Origin: Symsagittifera roscoffensis
Taxonomy: Eukaryota; Xenacoelomorpha; Acoela; Convolutidae
Assembly: GCF_963678635.1 (NCBI RefSeq)
Contig: NC_087067.1
Span: forward strand, 44,245,829-44,309,828
Length of the DNA: 64,000 bases
Direction: 5' to 3'
The position numbers and the translations under genes were made by a program. Shown here in pieces: positions 42,598 through 51,028 of this stretch; the first letter of the stretch is position 1; every line of letters begins with the position of its first letter. The notes under the pieces were generated by a model. The model had not been told where the DNA came from, did no database searches, and worked only from the letters and a program-made list of their open reading frames with translations.

Positions 42598-43060
42598 AGA
42601 GTCGATGAACGTAGCTCAGACTTATCTAGGTCGCGATGATTTTTTTTCACTAAGTCATAAAGTTTTGTTCAGGCTCAAATTTACTTTTTCGCGGTTTGAA
42701 TTTGATTTCATTTCAATTTCAATTCAGTTCCGTTGTTAAAAGGAAGGCAAACTCCTCTATCGAACAGCAAAATTGTAAAGATCACGAAAAACGTGATCGA
42801 TTTCGAAAATGGAAATTAATTATCAGATTTCCCAGTTAAATAAAAGTTTTACCTATTGATCCATTTTTTCGCAAATTGCGGTAATTTTTGCAAAAAAAGT
42901 GTCCATCATAAATTGTTCTTCAAAATCAAAGAGCATCTATTTATTTTTTTTTGTTTACTTGCGTTCATTGGCTCTGTTCCAACTGACTGTTGGCTATGTT
43001 TCTTATTCCAACGGCAGAAACGTAATTTGTTCAAGTGGCATTCTAGTTTCCAGCATATTT
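42598..43060 (+). repeat. Dispersed repeat family B
   Basis: Blocks in order: AGTCGATGAACGTAGC, TAGGTCGCGATGATTTTT, TTTACTTTTTCGCGGTTTG, CTCTATCGAACAGC, CACGAAAAACGTGATCGA, and TTCCAACTGACTGTTGGCTATG at the end. The inner CACGAAAAACGTG is self-complementary. Other copies: 32330-32800, 47150-47800 (interrupted), 51290-51660, 53765-54030, 54420-54840 (reverse), 56240-56790, 62440-62760. Confidence 0.7.
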
Positions 43061-43732
43061 AATTCCATTTGCATCAAAAAACTGAAGCCATCTCTATCAT
43101 TTACGGCTAAAAATTATTTGCCGTTTTAATAGCGTTTTTCTTTCAGATTATTTATTTATTATGCGCTCTATATACTGTTGCATCAGGAGTCGTTGTACCT
43201 CATCTCTTGGGGTTCCTAAGAAACGTTGACTATTTGCTTCTCGAAGTCCTTTCAAGGTTCAACCATCATCATCGTCATCAGCAATCATGGCCAGAAATTC
43301 ACAGGCAGAGTATTGTCCTAACATGGTAACATAATATAAAAATTGTACGATGATTTTCAGCCGCCTAGCTTACTAATTTAGGATAATGATTTGTCTTTTT
43401 ATTCTCAACTGGTTGATCACGGCACATTATTTCGCTATTTTTTCCGATATTTATGCGCAATTTTGATTTTTTACGTTTCTAGTTCTGCTCATTTCTTAAT
43501 TCTGATTTTGGGGAACAAGAAAAACTATTATCCTAGCTTGCAATTTTTTTAAACAAAATTACCCAATTTCAAATTTTTTTTTGGTTTTATGTTCTTATTT
43601 CAGATCGACTTTTGATACTGAGTTTTTATATAAAAATTAATTTCAGTAATATATAATATCAGTAATATAATTTTAAGTATAGTTATATAAATTGTATCAT
43701 GTTGTTCAATACACTGCTTCTGCTAATAGCAG
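43061..43732. other. Upstream of the first recognisable ZDHHC exon
   Basis: No gene is recognised. A CATCATCATCGTCATCAGCA stretch at 43263-43284 looks like a microsatellite-type retroelement tail. The promoter and start codon of the ZDHHC gene must lie here or further upstream. Confidence 0.3.
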
Positions 43733-46700
43733 TCGGGAGAGAAGCGCAGCAATGAACGTGGGCGATGCTGTTCGGGTATCTGCTGCTGTGTGTTGTGTGT
43801 GGCCGATACTCTTAGATGGATCCCCGTCTTGTTCATATCTGCGATTGTCGCGTGGTCCTACTATGCGTATACTGTCGAACTATGTTTCTGTAAGTTGAAT
43901 AGGAAGATGAAGTGGAAGTTTTTTTAGATATATTTCGGCCTTTTTTACTTCTCTTACTAACTATCAATGAATTAATTGACATCCCTAATTTCATTTTAAT
44001 CAGTCTATGTGAGCAAAGTTTTTGAAGAAAAAGAGCAAAAGTAATCGACCGGGTGAGGGGGAGGGTGAGGGTGAGCGTGAGGGAAGGGGGGTGTCGGGGT
44101 CTCAAGTGCTATTTTTTCACAGATGCTTTTTCAGTCGTCGCTCTTACTCCTTTGAAAAATCAGTATTAACAAAAACTTGGCGATTAAAAAAAACTTGTGT
44201 ATTAGATCAGATTTTTTCTAGCCACCATATTTTTGCGCTTGAAAGACCATCCTATTTTTCAAACACAAGCTACTTGAGCATGAAACCTTAGTTACATCGA
44301 AATGTGAAGTCCTACCTGATATTCTGCTATACAATATTGACGCACTGACGTAATTATCCATTTTTAGAATCTAAATAAATGATCGTTGGACGCTGCTTAT
44401 TCAGATGCTTCTCCTTTATTTTCCCTTCTCAGTTTGAGGAAATGTACAAAAGTAGCTGAAATGATTCATATTTAAAAACACCTGCTCCTTGTGAACACTT
44501 CTTCATTACGTGATTCTATGAGTGATTTCTGTTTTTGTCATATAATTCACCAGATCTGCTTTTTGTTCATCAAACGCAAACGTAAGAATGTGTCTCATTT
44601 TTCAGCATTTTAACCTTTAATTATTGTTAGCCTTGCCATTGGCAAGTTCTATTCAAAAAATTGTTATGTTTTTCTAAGTTTTATTTGAAATGAAAACAAA
44701 AACTACTGAAGCGACGGCCCAACCAAAAGCGGAGCAAACTGAAAGTGGAAATACGAGCCTTGTTGAAAAAGGAGCATCTGTGAAGCGGAAGAACAAAAAA
44801 GTGTTCATAGCTTACTTCTACTGGCTACTAGGAGGCGTAGCTGGTCTTCATCATTTCTACCTGGGGCGAATCAATCAAGGCTTCGCATATTGGACTACAG
44901 GAGGTGGTTTCCTAGCGGCGTTTATCCGAGATTTCTGGAAAATTCCAGAGTATGTCAAACAGGCCAATTTGGATCCGGTATTTGTAAAACGCCTGATGAT
45001 TGAAATGAAGCAATACAAGCAACCCGAGTTTAGAGGATCTCGGTTCCTGGCAATGTTGACTGTCAGTATGTTTTACGGATACTTGGCGCAGTTTTCAGTT
45101 CCAGAGAATTGCTTCGGCTGGAAAATGAACGAGCATCGTTTTATTTGGATTATAGTAGTCCCGGTTTCGATTGCTTTCGGAAATTATTTAGTCGGAAATA
45201 TTGGATACGAACGTATATCGTTGCATTGGGCGTTGATGGGTGGTTTTGCACCATCTCTGTTTCTGCCTTTGAACCCTGATATGACAAGCTACTGTGCATT
45301 GTTTTCAACAGTGTTGAGCTACTGGAAACGCTCTTACAGAAAATCAGTCATTCCAAAAGATCCTTCTCTTCTCAAGCTGGTGGCAGTTGTTTTGGGAATA
45401 GTATTCTATACGTGTTTATGGGGCTCTATGCTGTACCATAATGTGAGTGTAGTTACGAAAGAAGGGGAACGTATATATCTTAGAGACATAGTTGCTGATT
45501 ATTTCGACCGAGAATCACCGAATAAAAACAAAACTGAAGATTTCAGTTATTGGAGGATTTTGAGTGAAATGCGTGCGGATTTGATGAAGTTTTTAAATGA
45601 GATAAAAACGCAAGCGAGGAGTTTCAGAATTATGGAAGATACCCAGTCGTATATGATTCTGGGTCTGGACTGGGGGGCTAGTGAAGACGAGATAATAGCT
45701 AGATACAGAGAACTGGCTAAGAAGTACCACCCAGATAAACACGGAGGAGAAGATAGGGAGAAGTTGGCAGAGTATAATTCTAGAATGGTGGATATCACGA
45801 GAGCGTACGAGGCGCTGACGAAGAAACGAAAGCGACGAGCGAGAAAGGCGGCGGCGGCAACGACTGATAACGAGTCAAGTGGAAACAAGAGAACTGATAG
45901 TGCTCAGAGCGATGGAAACAATGGTCAGGAGACGAAGCAAGAAACTCAATATGATATTCTCAAGGATGAGCTGTAAGGATTACCAGAAAATTGAAACTTG
46001 TTCAATAAAAACTGTTCATATAAGTGCATTATAGACTGTATAAATTTAATAAGTGTTGTTAATAATTTGTATAACTATTGTATTTACTAGTTTTTTAGAA
46101 AAGAAGTTCAATCTTCAAAAATTGTTTTAAATTTTAGATTTTAGTGCAATAAGATGTCAGCAAACGAAATCTCAAAGTTAAGTAATCGGTGATTTTTTTA
46201 ATTTCAGATGCAATCGACGACGTCCTTCAAAGAAGTAAGTGCTTTTTTAAACATGAAATGCATTTTGTATTAGCGCGGAAATTTTGTAAAAAGATTTCCA
46301 AAAGGACAAAAATTGTTATTACAAAATAGAAACCAACTACCGTTGGGGCTGTAATTGGTTTTTCAGTAGCTGTTTTTCTCAAGAATTGGTAACTATTTCT
46401 CGACTTTGTATTGTTCCTGAAACAAAAGAGTTCATAAATTGAAACTGTACACAATTTTTTAGTACTTCCATCCCCAAAAAAAACATTAGGGGGTCCCTTT
46501 ACTTGGAAAAACACTTTTTCTAAGATTATCATCATCATTATCTTGGTTGTTTATACACCCTTTCCAAACAGGTTACAAATTTCATGTCTCCAAAATGAGC
46601 TCAAAATTTCTCGTTTTTCATTTTATACCATTTAATTTTTAAACAGGTGACTGGTTTCAATTTGAACAATAATTATAACGGCTTGTTTTTAAAAATGTGA

Positions 46701-49700
46701 GTGTCAGAGCAATAACAAAAAATTCAGTTTGAGGTTATCGTTCCGTTTACGTTTCCAGCCATCTACCTGGTGTTCTATCACATTTGTTTCGTACTGTTCG
46801 TGTGGTCCTATGGCAGCACCATCTTCACAGACCCAGGTTCCCCACACAAGAGGTTCTACCTGTCACTCACCCAACTAGAACAGCTGACAGACAGTCAGAA
46901 CGAACAGGAGGAGAAGGCAGTGTTGAATAAGGCTGCCTCAAATCTACCCATCTTGTGCAGACAAGTCAATCTAGGTTAGATTATGACCTGTCGTTGAATC
47001 TTTTTCCTTCTTCACATTCTTCTTAGTGGTAAAATCAAGTGATTATTAATCAGTAGGTCTGCAGATCGACTTCTGGAGACGCCAGATTAATGGTCGAGAT
47101 GTTCAAAAGCATCAAGTGTGAAATTCAACTTTTTGTGAGCAAATCCGCACTGTCGAGGAACGTAGTTCAGACTCTTATATAGGTCGCGATGATTTTTCTG
47201 CTTTATTTTCATTGTTAGAGGGAAAGCAATCTCCACTATTGGAACCAATAAGTATGAAGGTTAGAGATGGAATATGATTGGTTAGTTAGGAATATTTTAT
47301 AGGAATAGAGAATTATATTTATTACCAATTATAAATTCTAGTTTAGAACTGTCTAAACTAGAATTTATAATTGGTTATAAATATAATTCTCTGTTCCTAT
47401 AAAATATTCCTAACTAACCAATCATATTCCATCTCTAACCTTCAAACTTATTTGTAAGTGCTGAAACTACTTGTAGTTTCAGCATCAGAACAATTTGAAT
47501 TAAACTTAGAATACAGTTGTTCTCCTGGCAACTAACTCGCATAAACCAGTATACACTAGATCTATTGAGACTAGGAGATATAAGAGTAAGATTAAGATAA
47601 ATTATTAGACTAAGAAGTTGCACGAATCTATCCGGCCGAAAATAAGATAGCGTGACGAGCAGACGGTGTACCTTATCTGAAATTACTCTATGAGTATAAC
47701 CAAGTAGGTCATAACTCACTATCGAACAGCAAAAATGTAAAGGTCGTAAAAACGTGATCGATTTCTAGTTTCGAAAGTAGAATTTGGATTACCTAGCGAA
47801 ACGAAAACAGTACTTATTAATTTTATCAACAAACCACATCAAAAAAGTTTTTTTTGGGTTAACTACTAGTTTAACAAAATCACGGAATCATTTGCGCTGT
47901 TATCATTTGTGCAGCATTCAAGTCTGCTTCAAACACGATCAATTTCTTGAAAATTAAAATTTAACTTCTGTTACGAAAACTAGTAGACGACTAAGGGCCT
48001 ACACTTGAATCCCGCCAGCATCTCTTTTTTTTAACGCAAAATGTTTAGTACATATCGGTTGTCGGAAAGTTTTTTTGACTTTAAGTTTTTGTTTTTGCCT
48101 TGTTTTTGTTCCGACCATTGAAAATGAGGAGGAACTTTGTAATCGGGCGTGTTTTAGTTTTTTTCTTCTTTTTGTTGTCCACGCAAATTCAGGTACCACA
48201 ATTATTAATCAGACTGGTTAGAGTAAAATATCATATTGAAGCTTTTCAGTCGTTATTCGAACCACATCAAAAAATTTCAAAAAAGTTTTCCCGGTGTCGA
48301 GAAAAACCGGTTTGAAGTTTTTGATTTTTCGTCTAATTTCGAAGGAGTGAGCAGGCTTTCATTAGCTTTTTTATGCTCTATTTAAGCCTCGAAAATTTAG
48401 TTTTACTCCAATGAAGTTAGTTTTTAACTTCATCTTAGGAATCAAAAACTTTTATTTTTTCTTTTTTTCTGAATTTTTTTTTGTTTTTCTTGTTATTTGT
48501 CTTTAAAAATAGTTTTTCAATTTGCATATTTTACATGACTGATGCAAATGCCTAAGCTCTACGTTTTCGCTCAGATTTCTTTATCACGCCAAGCCGAAAC
48601 AACGTCACTATTTTTTTAAGACTGTTCGGAATATTCTGTGCTACTTGGACAGAAACCGGCTATCCTTGTTGTTTTACGCTTTTGTTTTTTTTGTTAAAAA
48701 ATTTTATTCGGCCTGAATAGTGTCGTTGTATGTTTAATCGGGTCATGGGCGTAAATTTGAGTTTTATGAAGCAGAAATATGTTTTTCATCATTTTGTGTG
48801 TTTCCGAAAGAGGAAGGCCATAAACATTCAGGACTTTTAGCTGAAGTTTTAAAAATTTTTTTGTTCATGTTGTCGGCGCTACTGGCCTTTACTTAAGTGT
48901 TTTCGGATTATTTGATGCTCGGTTTTTTTGTGAGTAGTTTTTTTGCTGGTGGTTGTGTTGTTGGACACCCAACATCATTCGAGACAAAAACTTGAAAACT
49001 TTTGAAAATGTAATGTTTGATTTTTTGAAAAAAAAATTCCCTGTTGTGGTATTGCACGTGCTGCGAAGCTCTGCTTCGCATCTGTGTCTAGAATTTTAAG
49101 ATCATCTTTTTTTCCTTCGAAATTTGAAAGTTGATATTTTTTTTGAAAAAATTAGTCAGCATTGTTTTTCTATTTACTTGCGTTCATTGGCTTTTTTCTA
49201 ATTGCCTGTTCACTATGTTTTAGTTTATGTTAGTGACGTGTTACCGGAACTAAAAATAGAATCATTAATTATATTAAGATATTTTTACTGTTCTTGGTTC
49301 GGAAAATGAAACTTATTTTGTTTCTTCAGATGTGAGATACTGCAAGCCCTGTACATTGGTTAAGCCAGACAGATGTCACCACTGTTCAATATGCAGAAAG
49401 TGTGTGTTGAAAATGGACCACCACTGTCCATGGGTGAACAACTGTGTCGGGTTCCACAACTACAAGTTCTTCATCCTTTTTCTATTCTACGCCACTGTCT
49501 ATTGTCTTTATGTGACCTTGACTGACATGCCCTTTTTTGTCATGTACTGGCAGTTGAAGAGGCATAATGATGATATATCTTTAGGACATAGGTCAGTATC
49601 AGCATTGCTACTTTGCTTGTAACTGAATTCAATTGCCATTTATTGTAGTTCATTTAAACGTCGAAACGTTATCTTGCAGGGTTGAAACGGTTTTACGGGA

Positions 49701-51028
49701 AATGAGCTTTCAATGATTTGATTGGTTTCAATGATTTGATTGGGTTCTTTACTGGGCACATAAAAGTGATTAAAATAAGGTTAATCACTAATTTAATATT
49801 ACAAATATATACGGTTAAATTAACGGTCTGGCTTAATGGAAAGCCTTGCCGAAATTTACTAATTCGTGTTAGTAATACTTAAATTTATTTGGTCGCAGGA
49901 TGCAAGTGATATTTCTTGGCCTGGTGGCGGCCATGTTCATTCTCGGAGTGCTATCTCTCTTGTGCTACCATATCTATCTGCTGCTGAACAACAAAACCAC
50001 AATAGAGAGCTTCAGAGTGCCTATATTTATACATGGGACAGACGAGGATGCTAAGAGGGGCTTCGGCATTGGATGGAAGAATAATTTTGTGCAAGTTTTT
50101 GGAACAAAGAGAAGGTTTTGGATCCTGCCTGTTTCCACATGGTCAGCTATTTTGCAAGTTTTTCTTAACATTTTGCAAGTTTCAATTAGAGGTTCGAACT
50201 TCTTTTATTATTCTGAAACAAATAATGAAAGAAAATATTGTAGAAAAAACTACCAAAAATATTTAGGGGGAACCAAAAAACTTTGAGCCGGTTTTGCATG
50301 TTCTTTCTAATTTTAGTCTTGGAAACGGAAATTCATTCCCAGTAGCTGACTGTGAGCCGGAGTCAGGTCTCCTTCTTAACGACAGTGCCGATGAGTTCAT
50401 GGAACAGCAGCTATTTCCTCCTGATTCTTACCCCAGAATAGACTTCAATCCATCAGGTGACGGTTTTTTTTAGTTTTGAAATGATTTTGCACCATTGGAA
50501 GTAAGTGCTAGCTATTTAATTGCCGCAAGTAAACTAGAGTCTCAAGGGAAAAATGAGATAAATCAAGTTTAATTTAGGAATAGTTATTCTCGAAATTACT
50601 GAAAAATGAGACTGAATTGGAAAATAAGACAGCGATTATAACTTTTGCGAATAAAATTCTAAAAGCGCTTTCAGAATGTTTTTTGAACGTTTTGTGAAGA
50701 TATGTTTTTCATAAAATTGCTGCTACTAACTCATTGCATTGCCGCTCAACAGTTCAGTACTTTTCAGGTATAATATATCCATTTTTTAGGGAGAACTTGT
50801 CCTATGAATGGAGCTAAACTGACTATAGATGACGAAGATGATGAAGATTTATTAAACAATGTTGAGATGTCGCATCATGGTAGAAATGGAGCTTCAGTTG
50901 AACCCAAAGTGGCGGTGAACGAACAGACAGTATCACCTGCAAAATCACACCAAATTCCTAGTGCTAATGAGCTGCGAATGCATGATAATTTTGTCGATGC
51001 TCGTGAGTTTGGAATAAGTTGTCTGTGA
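43733..51028 (+). CDS. ZDHHC15-like: ZDHHC2/15/20-type palmitoyltransferase, at least seven exons
   Basis: Exons (phases agree): ~43733-43889, 46208-46234, 46759-46974, 49330-49591, 49899-50141, 50317-50456 and 50790-51028. Exon 1 encodes [19 protein letters not shown], the first transmembrane helix of this subfamily. The 27-nt second exon joins [10 protein letters not shown] to [19 protein letters not shown] (TM2). Exon 4 has the cysteine-rich core [20 protein letters not shown] with the catalytic [12 protein letters not shown] carries the TTxE motif after TM4, and [12 protein letters not shown] follows. The enzyme transfers palmitate to cytosolic cysteines at Golgi or plasma membrane. The exon 1 frame has no ATG: it is bounded by a TAG at 43727, while ATG 43752 is in another frame, so an upstream exon or a sequence error is likely. 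The last exon may instead splice at GTGAGT (51001), so the C-terminus is uncertain. Confidence 0.88.
44046..44100 (+). repeat. G-rich GGGTGAGG repeat in ZDHHC intron 1
   Basis: Runs of three to six G separated by TGA or A occur at least five times (GGGTGAGGGGGAGGGTGAGG and onward), enough for a G-quadruplex. Each GGTGAG also resembles a 5' splice donor. It lies about 600 bp upstream of the nested DNAJC22 gene. Confidence 0.6.
44690..45976 (+). CDS. DNAJC22: DNAJC22-type TM2 and J-domain membrane protein, intronless, ends in KDEL
   Basis: A 428-residue protein starting at the first ATG after upstream stops. A TM2 domain ([34 protein letters not shown]; about residues 40-80) is followed by several transmembrane helices and a C-terminal J domain ([30 protein letters not shown] with the HPD motif; about residues 320-385). 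This order identifies DNAJC22, the ortholog of Drosophila wurst, linked to clathrin-mediated endocytosis. A basic run [13 protein letters not shown] follows the J domain. The last four residues are KDEL, the classic ER-retrieval signal, which I do not associate with this family. The gene has no intron and lies wholly inside ZDHHC intron 1 on the same strand, with its own AATAAA 28 bp after the stop. Identity is confident; function of the KDEL tail is unknown. Confidence 0.93.
   Translation: MKTKTTEATAQPKAEQTESGNTSLVEKGASVKRKNKKVFIAYFYWLLGGVAGLHHFYLGRINQGFAYWTTGGGFLAAFIRDFWKIPEYVKQANLDPVFVKRLMIEMKQYKQPEFRGSRFLAMLTVSMFYGYLAQFSVPENCFGWKMNEHRFIWIIVVPVSIAFGNYLVGNIGYERISLHWALMGGFAPSLFLPLNPDMTSYCALFSTVLSYWKRSYRKSVIPKDPSLLKLVAVVLGIVFYTCLWGSMLYHNVSVVTKEGERIYLRDIVADYFDRESPNKNKTEDFSYWRILSEMRADLMKFLNEIKTQARSFRIMEDTQSYMILGLDWGASEDEIIARYRELAKKYHPDKHGGEDREKLAEYNSRMVDITRAYEALTKKRKRRARKAAAATTDNESSGNKRTDSAQSDGNNGQETKQETQYDILKDEL
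46004..46009 (+). terminator. Polyadenylation signal AATAAA of DNAJC22
   Basis: A canonical hexamer in TTCAATAAAAACTG shortly after the TAA at 45976 and about 200 bp before the 27-nt ZDHHC exon. It would also sit inside the ZDHHC pre-mRNA, so it must be ignored during ZDHHC transcription. Confidence 0.65.
46235..46758 (+). other. ZDHHC intron 2
   Basis: 524 bp, GT-AG, no element recognised. A minus open frame at 46227-46538 has no recognisable content. Confidence 0.5.
47240..47718. mobile_element. 479-bp insertion with LTR-like ends and a 200-bp palindrome
   Basis: It splits a family B repeat. CTAT is duplicated at 47236-47239 and 47719-47722; with that boundary the insert begins TGGAACC and ends ATAACTCA, the TG...CA of LTRs. 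Arms 47247-47347 and 47352-47452 are near-perfect 101-bp inverse copies around a 4-nt loop; a second perfect hairpin GCTGAAACTAC-TT-GTAGTTTCAGC follows at 47460-47483. It is either a solo LTR with strong secondary structure or an unclassified foldback transposon (duplication could be read as up to 6 bp, CACTAT). Confidence 0.65.
49062..49091 (+). repeat. Terminal hairpin motif, best copy
   Basis: TGCGAAGC-TCT-GCTTCGCA forms a perfect 8-bp stem, followed by TCTGTGT and CTAG. Related copies on + at 24053-24092, 24488-24524, 39719-39750, 40287-40324, 53645-53670, 62083-62112 and 63797-63836 share the stem and TCTGTGT, then diverge, which marks this as the end of a transposon family. Confidence 0.7.

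Larger units (their letters stand above)
46975..49329 (+). other. ZDHHC intron 3: nested repeats B, solo LTR candidate, A and hairpin
   Basis: A family B copy starts at 47150, is interrupted at 47240-47718, and resumes at 47719 with CTATCGAACAGC. Family A fills 48110-48690 (TTCGAACCACATCAAAAAAT, GTCGAGAAAAACCGGTTTG, GAAACCGGCTATCCTTG). The terminal hairpin motif is at 49062-49087. Family B fragments recur at 49170-49220. Confidence 0.6.

Noticed and set aside
44690-45976. DNAJC22 frame as part of the ZDHHC transcript
   Set aside because: It has its own ATG, stop and AATAAA, and the flanking ZDHHC exons join in phase without it.
47435-47719. 94-codon minus ORF in the LTR-like insertion
   Set aside because: It has no recognisable content and its end lies within the palindrome arm; a chance frame in a short repeat.
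49866-50266. Alternative plus frames overlapping the ZDHHC exon (62 and 77 codons)
   Set aside because: They are out-of-frame shadows; the exon frame chosen carries NKTTIESF and phase-compatible splice sites.
50142-50286. Extension of the ZDHHC exon to 50286
   Set aside because: The open frame past 50141 loses family similarity; a GT donor at 50142 joins to LGNGNSFPV at 50317, which matches the family.
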